64,000 nucleotides of DNA from Paramecium octaurelia (taxonomy: Eukaryota > Ciliophora > Oligohymenophorea > Peniculida > Parameciidae), in the NCBI GenBank assembly GCA_905182995.1, contig CAJJDP010000007.1:248049-312048 (forward strand). The letters run 5' to 3'. Of this stretch, positions 1 through 12,474 are shown piece after piece (the first letter of the stretch is position 1; every line of letters starts with the position of its first letter). A program made the translations under genes and the position numbers. Under the pieces are notes generated by a model that was not told the DNA's origin, ran no database searches, and was given only the letters and a program-made list of their open reading frames with translations.

Positions 1-238
1 ATTAAAATTAATGGGATTTCATAATAATAATTGAAAGTACTATCTCTATTTATGTATTCTATAGGTTAATATAAAACAATCTAATAAATCAAAACCTAAA
101 TCTATTTGGATCAATTTAAATGAATTACATACTAAAGCTCCAAAAGAATTATTATTATTCTATGAATCACTACCTGCCATTTAATAATTGTTTAAAACAA
201 CCAATACTTTTAAATCAAAATCCAGTACATAACATTGA
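1..238 (+). CDS. HP1-like protein, 3' half of a second copy (cut by window edge)
   Basis: This stretch repeats bases 3221-3458, the C-terminal part of the complete HP1-like gene, with one difference in the coding part (position 220) and one just after it. It carries the end of exon 1, the same 28-nt GTA...TAG intron (37-64), and exon 2 with the chromoshadow core (WINLNELHTKAPKELLLFYES), ending at TGA 236-238. The 5' half lies outside the window, so it cannot be told whether this copy is intact. Identity is lost at about 281, and the downstream flank is unrelated to that of the full copy. It may be a segmental duplicate, a chimeric contig, or a gene fragment. Confidence 0.7.
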
Positions 239-281
239 TAATTACCAATCATATAAACATATTTATTCATTTACAATTATA
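1..281. repeat. Direct repeat, copy 1 of 2 (about 280 bp, near identical)
   Basis: Bases 1-281 match 3221-3501 at a constant offset of 3220 with only two substitutions seen. The match may continue upstream of the window. The copies are separated by the single N at 1546. Confidence 0.9.
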
Positions 282-1545
282 AAAATAATTATTAATAATA
301 TTTTATATAAATTTATACTAGCTGATTACTAACATCTTCTAAAATATAGAAAATGTTTAGAATCAGTCATTAATTCTTTTGATTGAGACTGGTTGAGAAA
401 GTAGGCTTCTCGCTTCATTTCTTAATGATATATTTATTAGCATGCTTTGTTGATATAAATCAATAGTTTTTTGAAGCAATTCAGTTAGTGTTAATTCTTC
501 TCAAGCAAATTGAAAATTTTTAACGTGAAAATTATTCTTAAATTAGTTGAATATCAATCTTTATTAAAGTGTAAGTTGAAATTCGTTAAATTGTAATCCC
601 TAAAAGATTAAAAAATGGATAATAAAACTCTGTTTACTTCCTTCTTTTGAAATAAAATTGAAAGTTAAATATAATTTTTATTGTTTTAAACAGTTTAATA
701 AATAACATTAACATATTAACTTGTATCTATTTATGTAAATTTGGGCAAATATTAAAATTTAATTTTAAGTTTCCAAATTTTAAATGTACGCTTATCGTTA
801 GTAGTACTAATAATAACTATATAAAGAATAAGATTATAAAAGCCAAAAAACTTTAAATGACTGCCTCATACTCATGAAAAAATAAGTATATCAATATTAA
901 ATTTTGAGGATTGTGTAGATAACAAACTCAAGAAATCTTCCATTATAAATTATGTGTAGATAATTTAAAGAAAAAGACTCATTCCAATTCCTGACAACTA
1001 ATTAATATTTATTCTGCCTGCTACATAATTATTAATTTTTATCTATCATTGAATTCCATAGTCTTAAAATTGTTTGTTTGGAAAATTTAAAAACTAAATA
1101 TTATGCATAAAATAGATCAAATTTAAGCAATCCATAAACAGCATTTCATGAAATATGTTAAGTATATAGATTGTCAAATGCAATATTGATTTATTTATTT
1201 TTAAAAAAATTTTGTGGTATGGAATAATTCTCCCCCTCATAAGCACTTAGTGCACTGATCGAGATCCATTAATAAGCAAAAAGTTTTTAAGATCCAGCTT
1301 TACAAAATATCCTAGTAAACTTAACACACTGGGTTTTTGCCATGTTGAATTTTTTAAACAATAGTATGAATTAACTATTACCATAATTATCTGCGCTAGA
1401 ATAGAAATTCAACGTTTAAATTGAGTAAATCAATAATGACCTTTCTCAAAAACAGAACTAAAAACTCACACTGCAACCTAAATAGAAAAGCAATATAATA
1501 GACATCTTGGAGGAATCATCTGGATTGCAGAATTGCAAATCCACT
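282..1545. other. Unresolved stretch ending at a one-base gap; possible minus-strand coding part
   Basis: From 282 to about 1045 I see no convincing gene: TGA is frequent in all frames and no conserved motif appears. Between roughly 1046 and 1545 the minus strand has long TGA-free frames and protein-like runs such as LQFCNPDDSSKM and SQKLFAYQWISISALSAYEG, but in different frames, so introns would be needed and I could not settle them. Long open frames are cheap when only TGA stops translation. If it is a gene, its 5' end is cut by the N at 1546. Confidence 0.3.
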
Positions 1546-1546
1546 N
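1546..1546. other. Single N: assembly join
   Basis: One undetermined base stands between two sequences with no continuity of gene structure. A second isolated N (33381) marks a demonstrable unmerged contig overlap, so this one is probably also a contig join rather than one unread base. Confidence 0.8.
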
Positions 1547-1610
1547 ATATATAAATAATTTGAAATATAATTAATTATGATTAATGATTAATAAAATTTT
1601 TTTAAGGATA

Positions 1611-2580
1611 TCAAATTCTTAAGAGTATTTTTTGAAAACAATCATAAAGCACTAGGGCTAAAGATTAATTTACATATTTTCCAATAGTGAAAGAATTTCC
1701 CTTATAAAATCCACTAAAGCCTTCTTTCTAAATAATTAACTTAATCAATCCAAAAAAGCCCTTAAACTATATAACTAATTGAATACAAGTCTTTTTGATG
1801 GAGGTTAATTTTATTACATCATGATTCTTCTTCGAATATTATCAAAGGGAAATGAGAAAGAACTGGCAATAAAAGTTGATAGGTAGGCAAGTAAAAATTT
1901 AAAGAAAAAGGGAGCTTTATATTATTTTAACGCCTTTCCCCAAAAAATCTATTTTCCAGTATCATAACACCTTAGCAATTATAATGAAATTTACCCAAAA
2001 TAAAGAGCTCTGTAAACAAAAACTCCTGGTATGGATAAGCCCAATCCAATAAAGACTTATTTAATTTAATTTTAGCGTGTTGAATTTCTATTAGACTGAG
2101 GTCCAGCATTATTCATTTACATTATCATTTAGAAATCAAGAAGATACACAGTCAGCATTCCCACTATTCCTGAAATTCCACCATTAATTAGTGTGCCATA
2201 AAATAGCCTAAAGTAATTTTAAGAGAAACTTCTTTGTGTTGTTTTAAATTTCATTATTTGATAACAGCAAGTTCCTTAATGTATCTTTAACTGAAAAATG
2301 TACTCCAGATAATAAAGCACTTCTCATTATTTTCTAAAACCCGTTTTTAAATAAATAAGTTATAATTCCATCTTCTTGAAGTAATCGAAAATAACAAAAA
2401 AGTCTCTCTAATAAGATATATTTAAAATATACAAATAAATGGAATAGGCTGATTTGGATTTTAAGAGTAAATGATTATATTCATTAAATCAACAGGAGTT
2501 TAAATAACCTGAATAACCCCTGATGAAGCTCCTCCTGCCAAAAAACTCAAAAGAAAATTGTTTATTTCCACTCGCCACAT
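1611..2580 (-). CDS. Mitochondrial carrier, ADP/ATP-carrier-like
   Basis: Predicted inner-membrane transporter of 289 aa, the usual carrier length. Four introns of 25, 22, 33 and 20 nt restore one frame. The three repeats are visible: repeat 1 starts FLAGGASSGVIQ with a weak TPVDLM in place of Px[DE]xx[KR]; repeat 2 has LINGGISGIVG and then GLSIPGVFVYRALYFG, typical of ADP/ATP carriers; repeat 3 has FPFDNIRRRIMMQ, close to the RRRMMM signature of that subfamily. The C-terminus (LALVLYD) is also typical. Repeats 1 and 2 have lost the usual charged salt-bridge residues, so substrate may differ from ADP/ATP. It ends at TGA and is divergent from the HP1-like gene (217 bp apart). A second such gene lies at 18.0-19.0 kb. 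Confidence 0.85.
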
Positions 2581-2797
2581 ATAATTTTAAATATTAATAA
2601 ATTTTATAAATTCTTTAGAGTTTATAATAAAATATAGTAATATTATTTATTGGATACAAAAAAGAGAAATGTTGAACTAATATGATGTAAATGATTAGAA
2701 TGATAATGATAATATATTATAGTTAAAAGTTGAAATAAATTATAAATTAAAAAGCATGATGAAATTTATAGTTTGATCTGTTAATATTTTAAATTGG

Positions 2798-3458
2798 ATG
2801 AGAATAAAATCATAACCATAAAAGTATTAAGAAGACTTTTAAGATACAATAGAATTAATTAGTATAGATCTATTTTCAAATGAAAAATCAATAAATGAAT
2901 AAATAGATGAATGTGCAGATCCATTATATGAAGTTGAATCTATAATAATGAAAAAGATTGAAAATTCAGAATCTCATTACTTAGTAAAATGGAAAGGATA
3001 TTCTGAATTAACTTGGGAACCTCTATCTAGTTTATAACATTGTTAATTACTTGTTGATGAATTTGATGAATAAAACTCATCTAATAATGTAATTGTTGTT
3101 AAAAACAGTATTACTAAGAAATCTATTACTAAATCAAAAAAGAAATAAAGCGAATCTAAAAAAGGAGGTTCTTTTCAAAATTAACATTAAATTTAATCAT
3201 TCTAAAAATTAGGTAGAATTATTAAAATTAATGGGATTTCATAATAATAATTGAAAGTACTATCTCTATTTATGTATTCTATAGGTTAATATAAAACAAT
3301 CTAATAAATCAAAACCTAAATCTATTTGGATCAATTTAAATGAATTACATACTAAAGCTCCAAAAGAATTATTATTATTCTATGAATCACTACCTGCCAT
3401 TTAATAATTGTTTAAAACAACCAATACTTTTAAATCAAAGTCCAGTACATAACATTGA
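2798..3458 (+). CDS. HP1-like chromodomain / chromoshadow protein
   Basis: Likely nuclear reader of methylated histone H3. One 28-nt intron (3257-3284) gives 210 aa. A chromodomain sits at about residues 40-90: YEVESI...YLVKWKGYS...TWEPLSSL, with the aromatic-cage positions present (Y of YEVE, W of VKWKGY, and an aromatic at SELTWE). A lysine/serine-rich hinge follows, then a chromoshadow-like C-terminus (GRIIKINGI ... TKAPKELLLFYESL), which in HP1 proteins dimerises. The start was chosen as the first in-frame ATG after an upstream TGA. The order acidic N-terminus, chromo, basic hinge, shadow is that of HP1 (ciliate Hhp1/Pdd-type proteins). Its 3' part is repeated at the window start. Confidence 0.85.
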
Positions 3459-3501
3459 TAATTACCAATCATATAAACATATTTATTCATTTATAATTAT
3501 A
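3221..3501. repeat. Direct repeat, copy 2 of 2
   Basis: Second copy of the segment at 1-281. It covers the last part of exon 1, the intron and exon 2 of the HP1-like gene, and about 40 bp of 3' flank. Confidence 0.9.
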
Positions 3502-3934
3502 TAAGGACTAAATGAATTTTCTAGTATATGTTTAATTAGCAAAAGTGTTTATTATTATTTAAACTAAAAGCCTGATATTAGAAATAATAGTTTATTTCTT
3601 TTTATTTCAATATAAAAAAAAAATTCTATTAAAAGGAAAACATTTGTATCTTTAAAGTTTTGTTAGCATAAAATAAGTATTCTTCGATTCCGATCCTTTT
3701 ATTAAGATAAGTTAATCTATTAAATCAAAATGATTTGAGATAAATTAATTTTTTTGATCACAAAATAATTTAAGGTATTTCTACACTCAAGACTAATTTT
3801 TGGGAATATGTCCTTTTTTAACCTCGCTGTCAGGACAAAATAGTAGATCGGTCAAGGAAGATTGATTAATCCTTAATTACTTGAGCAATGACAAGAATCT
3901 CTATTACTTATTTAAATTTATATTATTAAAAACT

Positions 3935-4486
3935 ATGAAATGTGATATTCATTGTGCAACAAAAATACTAACACTAATTTGTGGAGGTTTGATTGTAGCT
4001 CTTGCAATATCAAGATTTACTGATCTGTCTATAGAACATCCATAACAATTCATTCTTACAATTCATTATATGTAAAATTTGTCTTTTAGAATTAGATGGA
4101 TGGGAACTATTTTGATCTTGGCAGAGTTCCGTTTTGCATATGTTCATTAAAAATTCAAAGTTCTGACTAGTTTCTTTGGAAGAGGATTGTATTGTATCTT
4201 GTAATTCTGAATAACTTATCAAGTCTGGGCACTTTAATGATATCAACTTTTTCTCCTTTGTAGATTGCAACTGCTGTTGTTTTGTTTGTCGTTGCTCTAA
4301 TATATATATTGCTGTAGTTATTTGTATAAATTGTATAATGTCATTCATTAGAGCAAGAAATTTGGATGGAGTGCAGAAGACGCGAAAAATCCATATTAGA
4401 TTCCCTCTCAAAATCAACCTAATGCATATCAACCACCATATTAATCAAATGTTAACTTTTAATAAGGTGGACCTGCCTTAAAGTGA
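3935..4486 (+). CDS. COPI-associated-type small membrane protein
   Basis: About 160 aa after removing introns of 18, 23 and 28 nt (the 18-nt one is a multiple of three without a stop, so it is the least certain). At least three hydrophobic membrane segments are visible: ILTLICGGLIVALA, MGTILILAEF and IATAVVLFVVALIYILL. Before the last one stands the conserved SFFGRGLYCIFLGTL, which fits the COPI-associated protein family of Golgi/ER membrane proteins. The C-terminal tail is hydrophilic and rich in Pro, Asn and Gln. Role inferred: Golgi or vesicle membrane component. Confidence 0.7.
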
Positions 4487-4922
4487 GTTGTTTTATATTT
4501 GAATTATTTGATTCAATAATATTAAAGTTTTACTTGAACTACAAATCAATAACTTCAAAATTAGTATTAATTTATTTCAGTTTATTATTAGATTTAATTA
4601 TGTAAATAATTGGCTTTGTTTTAAAGAATTAATGTTCTTTAATATTCATGTCGAAATCTTTCCATAAATTAAGTGTTTTTATATTCTTACAGTTTTCATA
4701 TTCGGTCTAAATAATGATTTGTTATTACTTTTTTGATTTTCTATTTCAATTTAAGACAAAAAGCTAATTTTCTTCTTTTAATTGAATGGCTGTTGAAATA
4801 GTAATTCTGAACTGGGAATTTCAAAAATTTTATCAGTTTGGAATAAGAATTAAATTCAATTTTCATAAATTGATAGCTCTTCATTTCATGTGATATTTAA
4901 AAATCATATATAATAATTAAAG
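4487..4922 (+). other. Intergenic, no gene seen
   Basis: 436 bp of AT-rich sequence between two genes on the same strand. TGA occurs in all frames and no recognisable RNA or protein motif was found. Confidence 0.6.
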
Positions 4923-7900
4923 ATGTAAATTTAAGAAAATTTATATAATTGGCTTTGCCAATTAAGAGTACTACCATAAGATGGAAAAAAGTACGCAGAT
5001 AAAGTAGAGATTAGCAAGGCATCTTTGGGATAGCTAGAAGGTGGAATAGCTTTTGGTTAATTATTAAAGGAAATAGTGAAGTTACGAAATAGGTTGGTTT
5101 ATTAAGATTTAAAAGGCCTTCCACTCCTTTAGCTAAATTAGATACTCTTAAAGACAATTAACAAAAATCATCGATCCTATATAACTGGAAAATACTTTGT
5201 GAAGAATACTAGAAGGTGGATATCATGATAGATTAGGATACAAAAGCATTAATATTAGGAGGTGACAAAGAAATGATTCATTAATTACTTTTGGAAATCT
5301 ACGATAAGAATTAAAGAGGTTAATAAAAGTCTCATTTACTTGATGATTCTCAATTAAGTTTAGATGGAGCAACTAAGATTTTGGCTACTAATAAAATTTC
5401 ATAAGGTAACCATAAATAAATAATGCAGCAAATCAGTAGGTCGATCTCTCCAAATTAGATCCTAAAAAGGACTTAAATAAGACCTAAAATTGTTTAGAAT
5501 TTTTTATAATAGCTTTAGCTAAGAATCTATAGCTGACAATAAAGCAAGCAGCATCTCTTTTTACAAATAATAATAAATATTTAGCTCATATATTAGCAAA
5601 GGGCGTTAAAGGAGTATTTGAACCGATAGTAGCATTCTATAAGGAAGCCTATGCTAATTCAAATTAATTAAATAAATTATTTAATGAAGATGCTACTAAG
5701 AAATCAATGATTTTTGCATTTCAAGTATTCCTCTAAAGAGATTAATATAGGCATTAAAGCCAGGGTTGGTTTCAAAATCATATGATGTGGCATATGAGGC
5801 AGTTAGACTATTTACAAGGTTGGGTTCTCTAATTCCAGCTTAATTAATTAGGGAGTGGTTTCTGGAGGATTAAGGTGGGTTATATACAGCATTGATGGGA
5901 GCTCGAAGACATCCTGAACTAGTAAAATTTTAGGTAGAATTGATTCTCCAATTTGGTCAAAACAATTTTGTTGAAGTTTTTACAACTGGAATTAGGCATG
6001 TGTTATCAGACACAAAGGACTTTATTAACGCAATAGAATTAATTTTTATACCTCTGAGTTAGAATCAAGAATTAGTATCCACAGGAATTTTGAATGATTG
6101 GGTTACATAAGCTATTGGAATTGCAGAAAATGAATTTAAAAATACAATAGATACTAGAATTTCATCACTTAATTTTTTGTCAGAAGTCTTGTTAGTTAAT
6201 ACAGAATTAGATGAATCTCTAACGAATACTATCATCACATTATTAAAAAAAGGAACCAGGGATAAATCACAATCACTTTCACTTCTTTGTTTAAGTCATT
6301 TATTTAAATTATTGATTTCATTTAGTACACAAAAAAGCAATCTAGCTCCAACAATATACAAAAAGTATTTTAATAGAAATATATTTTAGTTTAACAATAG
6401 CTTTAGTAGAGAATCATGATAATTAATAAATAAGAGAATTCATTTTAAATAATTTTATCCAGATATTTTAAACAATTGATACTATCCCAATTAATTTAGT
6501 CTTGGAGAATTTAATAAAGTAATTATAAATATCAGAAGGAGTCACTTATATTCTGAATATATTTGATATGCACTTTTTCATGTTTATATCAAATTTAAAC
6601 ATGGGTATTAAGAATGCAATTTAGCTCCTTGACTTTTTAGCAAAAATATTTCTTAATAATTTAGTGTATTAAAGTATGGCCTCTGAAATAATTTTAAATA
6701 TTTTATCGAAAAATGTTGAGAATTAAACATTGCAGGAGTTTATTCTAAAGTTTATCAAAATTGCTTTGGCTATGTTTTTTGCTTCTGAGAAAAAAAAGTA
6801 AGGTAAAGATCAAATAAATGCTTAGAAGCGAAATTAAATAATACAGATAATAAAGACTATTGTTTAATTTTAATAGCATTAAATGAATGAGAAAATTAAA
6901 CCATTGGTTGCTCATACCAATATTTAGATCAAATAATTCAGTAAAAGAAATTCAAAAGGACTCATGGCTATATTGGAGCTTTTTGGGAATGCTGAAAGAA
7001 TATTAGAATAGTATGAAATAGAATATAGGGAATAATAGATAAGTCAAATGTAGGGTTCTATTGATGAGGAAGATTAGCTTAATCCACATAATTAAAAATC
7101 TATAGGGTCAATAAAATTATCCAAAGAAGAATAATATACACTAGCTTCCTTAAAAACTACAAGGGCAGATCCAAAAGTATTAGAGAAGCTTGAGACTATC
7201 AAAAAGTAGTTTGATGAAAAAGCAATACAAGAAGCCAGAAAAGCAGAACAATATAAAGAGGCCCAATTAAAATAAAAAAATAATCTTCGTAAATAATTAG
7301 AAAAAAGATCTGTTGAATAGGGAGTATCCATTATTAAAGATAGAGAAACAAATTTAATATTTAGAGATGGGTCTAAAAGTGCTGCCCCTCTTAATAAGCA
7401 TGGATTAACAGAGTATGAAGTATGGGATCTCTAATTTGAAGAAGACAGAGAAAGATATTTAGTAGAATAATTATTCAGAAGATATCATAAAATATTTAAA
7501 TACATATTTTTTAAGTATGCAAACTCAGGTAGTAAAATTGGCAAGCCTAAAGACTTTGATGAATTAAAGGATCAATCCGATACAATTAATGAAGCAGAAT
7601 TTTGGGCATTTCTGAAAGATTATGAATTAATTTTTAATGTTTCAAAAGAATAAGTGAGATCATTACTGAGATCTATTGCGATATAATTATTGAAATGTAA
7701 AAATGAGCTGACAAATTTTAGCTATGAAGGATTTAAACATATTATTACATAGTATGCTTGTATAACATTTACAAAAAGGAATAAATATGTTTAGCCTCAT
7801 GCTTGTATTGAATTGATGCTCTAAAAAATGTAATAAGTAACTGCAAATAAAGGTTAGAATACTTAATTATTTGATGATCCTGACAATATGTATTTTGCAT

Positions 7901-9983
7901 AAAAAGAAGTTATAAAAGAATTCAATAAAAAATTGGCTGAGGATCCAAAATATGTGCTACCTGAAGGATACAAGAGCTAAAAAGAAGAAGTAGTTAAATT
8001 TTATCATGTTTTTGAAATTTAAGATGGGAACACTCTTGCTTATCAAATATTAGATGACATTGTTTATAATGTATGTAAGTGCCATATCATTGAACCTTTA
8101 ACAGCAAAGGAATTTTAAATAATTTGCAAGCCTAATCTATTGGGATACGTTGAATCTAAAGTAAAATAAAATTTAGAAAAAGATCACTATATGGAATAAA
8201 AGAACAAATTACTTAAGAAATCTGTATTAGGAGCTTAATCAGAACCTGTTTTGCCCTAGTTACCAAAACGAAATTTAGAGATCGAACCGTTTAGATAGTA
8301 TAGTTTAGGTATCAAATTGGAACTTGCCAAAATACCTTTCAATTAGGCAAAACAAAGAAGTATCATGGAATAGGCCGCTGATGTTTTGGAAGACTTAATA
8401 TTTGCTGTTGAAAATAATTAAAAAACAATTACAAGAAAATGGAATATTGTAAATAAGGTATAGAAGGATAAATAAGATGAGAAAAAGAAGGAAGAGTTAG
8501 AGAATAAAAAAAGGGATGAAAAAATCCAAAAAAATCACGAAGAAACTAAAGTTAGATTAGAGTAAATGAAAAAAGATAAACTAGAAAAATAAAAAGTAGA
8601 GGAGATATAAAATGCCACTAAAAGGGATCTTAAAAAAAATAAAAAGGAAGAAAAGTAAAAAGAGTAAGAATCATATTTAAAATCATAAAAAGAAAAGATA
8701 GCATAAAAACAAAAAGAGGAAGAACAAGAAAGATTGAAACGTGAATTATTAGAAAAAAAATAAAGAGCAGAGGAAATTTAAAAGAAAAAAGAAGAATTCA
8801 AATTGTTCAATGATAAAAAAATTTAATAATATGGAGAAATATTTAAAGCAGAATAATCGAAACTCAAAATAGCTATGGAAGAAAGAAAAATCTAAGAGGC
8901 AGAATATTAAAGAATGCACGAAGCAATATATAAAAGTATCGAAAAAAAAGGAGAGCAAATTAAAATTAAGGAGAAGGCTACAAGTGAGCATATTTAAAAA
9001 TTATTTAGAAATCAGATCTACTAAAATATTTTCACTACCTATAACTTTAAATTAAGCTATCTCTATGAACTATTGTAACTAGAATATTATAAATCAATTG
9101 AAATGGTTGATTTTAAGGAAATACCTTTAAAATTGTGGATGTGGTTTGGAGATAGATTTAGAATTTATCCAGACATCATTTCATAAGTTGAGTTCATTCG
9201 CGTCTTCAATGCTATTACTTATAGATAGAATGATATTCAAGCATCCTTAGATTATGTTGAATTTTTAGAGGCCCTTTTTAGAATCAGCATAAAAGGATAT
9301 CAATTCTTTAATAAACTTGCTGAAAGTATAAAAAAGCCTAAAGCTCAAAAATAAGAAAATGAAGATGTGCAAATGCTAGAGTCCCCTCCTTAATCAGTAA
9401 AGCGTACTCAACAGACAAAAGAGTTCATGCTCAATAGAATTAAGGAAGTTCAAAATGAATAAGAGAAAAGACTTGAAGCAGCTAAAAAGGAATTAGAAGA
9501 AAAGAAAAAAATGGAAAAGGAAGCTTTAATTTTAGATAATTATCAAGCATTGAACGACATAATAGGGACTGATAATATAACTGGTTAAAACTATAACGAA
9601 TAGACACTTGATGCATTAATCACATATTTAGCATTGCCTAATGATAAAACTGGAATTGAATTAAGATTTAGGTACTTAATGGAAATTGAAGCAAAGAAGA
9701 AACCGACAAAAGTTAGAAAATAAGGTAAATTATTACTTTTACAATTATTAGAGGCTTCCCAAAAATTAGATGAAGATGTTACTCAATGGAAAGAACATAG
9801 AGTTGTTGAATCAAGTAGATAACCCATATTTACAAGTATATTAACAATATTAATAATGTAGAAAGAACAAATAAATATAAATAAAGTCCAAAACCTAAGG
9901 AAATATAAGATCCTATACTACAAGGGAATGAAAATAATGATTAAGATTAAGAATAGGAATAATAATAATAATCAGATAATTGA
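4923..9983 (+). CDS. Large calponin-homology / coiled-coil protein, probably axonemal
   Basis: 1647 aa after removing introns of 17, 23, 26, 25 and 26 nt (total length then divides exactly by three). N-terminus: a CH-like domain of the SPEF/CLAMP type, LYNWLCQLRVLP ... GQLEGGIAFGQLLKEI ... YNWKILCEEYQKVDIMID. Then a long alpha-helical, armadillo-like part (about residues 170-660), a stretch resembling a degenerate EF-hand/helical module (about 790-900), a strongly charged coiled coil (about 1130-1330) and a Q/N-rich tail. This order is what one expects of a structural ciliary or basal-body protein (compare SPEF2/CPC1), but no single family could be assigned. The 17-nt intron inside the CH domain is very short; a frameshift is the alternative reading there. 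Confidence 0.75.
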
Positions 9984-10027
9984 TTAAAAATGTATAAAAT
10001 AATAATTATTATATTTAAATTACATAA

Positions 10028-11280
10028 ATGGTTTTCATTAAATTTTTGAAAAACATTGACGAAGAAAAGAAACCGTTATTTTGTCTATTTGCCAAAGTTA
10101 TAGAGCATTAAACAGTTATGGTATTTTAAAATGCTTTGTATGTTTTTGATAATCAAACAATAATTGATTATTTTATTGAGTATAGAAAACAATTTTAAAA
10201 TGTTTATTCATTATAAGACACTTGCAAATCCTGCTATTAATTACATAGGAAATTTGATGCAGATATTGATGTGATAATTTACAATTTTTTGATTGAGGAT
10301 CAAACAGCTGATAATAAAGACATAGAAATTACAAAAAAGGGAGGGAAAAAAATTTCATTAAGTGTTAAGAAAGTTTCATAGCTTAATTAACCGCAAAAGT
10401 CATCAGTTTTGATAGTATAGCATCCTTTGTGTATTGTATAAGTCACAAAATAACTTAGAATTTTTATCTGCTTTTAAACAACTAGTTCAAATAAATACTG
10501 GAAATGAAACTCAAAGACATAATAATTAGTTTTTCTATAACAAATGAATAGTAATTAATAATTTTGAATGAAAAAAATGAGTTAGAGATTTATGAATTAT
10601 CTCTTGGTATACTACATAGTTAAAGTATTTTGTTGAAAAGAATAGCTTTAAATGTTTATGATTAGATATTTTTTAAAATAACATGTAACTATCTCCATGG
10701 ATAAAGAAATGTATACAAGGTACGACAAGGTGATCTGCACGAATTTTTAAAGTATCACGATGTAAAGGATTCCTAACCTACAGACTTAGAATAGTTAGAT
10801 GATAGAATGACTGACATAAGAAATATGAAAGTGCATCAGCTGAGAAAAGATTGTTGGGTGTTTGCATATAAGCGATATGAGCATTTTGTTTATTCTTAAA
10901 ATAGTATATACAAAATATTAGACCAAATGGTGATTACTACCATGGCATTGTCAAAGTATTTTTACTAAAAAATAAATCATGTGGAACAAGAGGAGTATTT
11001 AGTATAATATGAAATACTAGTAACGGCAGGTTTAGATTAAGAGAAAGAATAAAATGCAGATAGGGCTTACATAAAGATATTTTAATTATTGTAATCATCC
11101 TAATTGAAATGCACAATGTTGATTCCTATCTTATAGATAGTAGATTTGAAATATGAAATTGAGTATTTGGAATTTATTGGACAATATGATTTAATAATTA
11201 AAGACACAAAAGGTTAGATTGGAATAATATAGTTTACAGTAGAAGAATTTGGGTAAGTTCTGTTGTAGGATTAAGATTGA
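10028..11280 (+). CDS. Unknown protein, 409 aa
   Basis: Starts 44 bp after the preceding TGA. One 23-nt intron (GTATAAGTCA...TTAG) joins two long frames and the total is an exact multiple of three. The protein is mixed alpha/beta, with beta-propeller-like phrases such as NEQQLIILNEKNELEIYE in the middle and a helical, charged second half (LDDRMTDIRNMKVHQLRKDCW). No membrane segment or signal peptide. I do not recognise the family; no function is proposed. Confidence 0.7.
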
Positions 11281-11307
11281 TTGATAAATTAAAGAAATGA
11301 ATAAATA

Positions 11308-12324
11308 TCATAAAAAAGCAGCAGTTCTTTTTACATAGTAATCATCTCTAGCTTCAAATTCTATTTCTCCATCATCATTGAACAAACCCAATTTAAGTTA
11401 TTTCAATTAAAGGGTAAATCTAGGGCCTAACTCTTGTAAGGCCACTTTTTATCCTTCCTCTTAAAACATATATCTATGATGTCTAAAGAAGATGAAATCT
11501 CTTTGATTATGGAAAGTCACAACCCTTCTGCCTCTAAATTGAGGTTTAGAAGGGAAGAGAGCAGCCAAACCCCTTCCTACTCTTCTACCTACTTTAGTGT
11601 TAAAATGATTGAGAATCAACTCAGGATTGTGATCAGTGAATCTACCATGATGATGGATTTCATCACAGGGTGTATAGTTGGTCAATTTAAACTTATAGGT
11701 TGGTCCATTTGGTAAATGCACATAAATTAATTAACTGACTTCTTTTCTGTGTTCTCTAAATACTAATAACTCTGTATATCCTTTGTTAATGGAATACTCT
11801 TATATTTCTTTGAGTGAAAATTATTTACGAGGCCAATAATGTGTTTCTGGTCCGAAAACATCTTTAACATCCTTTAAAAAATCGAATAATTATCTAGAAG
11901 GTCTCTCACTTGTAGTGATTATAATTTTTGGATCTTAACCTTCTTAAAAATAATTTTAGAATTCATCAATTAATTCTTCATTTTATAATTCGTCTTAATC
12001 ATCTTCATCAAAAACAAAATTTTCATCAATTTCTCTTTTATCATCAATTGTCAATGGACCCAATTTTTCTCTGTCAGGATTTGCATCTTTTTCTTTTCTT
12101 TCCATTTTCTTAGTTTTTTTCTATTCATTCTATTTTCTCTCCAAGATTTAAATTCTTTTCTCTTTATTCTTAATTCTACTCACATCAAATTTTGCTAACG
12201 ATTTAAATCCTCCAACTTTCCTTTACTTTTATCCTTTCTACTCCTTCTTTTTAATCTTTTAACTAAAAGGAGCATTATGTTTAATTTTGATTGCATGCAC
12301 AGCCTTGCTTTTGTTTTTTGCCAT
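11308..12324 (-). CDS. RPF1: Ribosome production factor 1 (Brix domain)
   Basis: 338 aa, intronless, nucleolar factor for 60S subunit assembly. A basic N-terminus rich in Lys and Arg is followed by the Brix domain: ITTSERPS near its start, HLPNGPTYKFKLTNY in the middle, and the near-invariant VVTFHNQRDFIFFRHHRY followed by KVALQELGPRFTL. These match RPF1 rather than the other Brix proteins (IMP4, PPAN, RPF2, BRX1). Start is the ATG giving MAKNKSKAVHAIK; no upstream in-frame extension looks coding. It converges on the unknown gene at 10.0-11.3 kb, with 27 bp between the stops. Confidence 0.95.
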
Positions 12325-12474
12325 AATTTAATTAATATTCTAATTCTAAATTTTCATCAAATAAATTGTCTTCATTTCAAATTATCTTATAAGTTCTTGG
12401 ACTTTCACTATTAAACTAATCTCTCTACTACTCAAGTCTCAATACCCGTCCTCTCTAAAGCTATATGAGAATGA

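Noticed and set aside
120..332. 70-codon plus-strand ORF
   Set aside because: Different frame of exon 2 of the HP1-like copy; the chromoshadow frame explains the conservation.
281..340. Retained germline insertion (IES) explaining the divergence of the two HP1-like copies
   Set aside because: After 281 the copies never return to alignment, so it is not an insertion between matching flanks.
1500..1600. Telomere at the contig end near the N
   Set aside because: No CCCCAA/CCCAAA repeat is present on either side, so it is not a macronuclear chromosome end as sequenced.
4010..4432. 140-codon standard-code ORF on the minus strand
   Set aside because: It is antisense to the COPI-associated gene, whose membrane segments and GRGLYCIFLG motif are clear on the plus strand.
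11476..11715. Plus-strand ORF of 79 codons
   Set aside because: Shadow of the highly conserved Brix domain of RPF1 on the minus strand.
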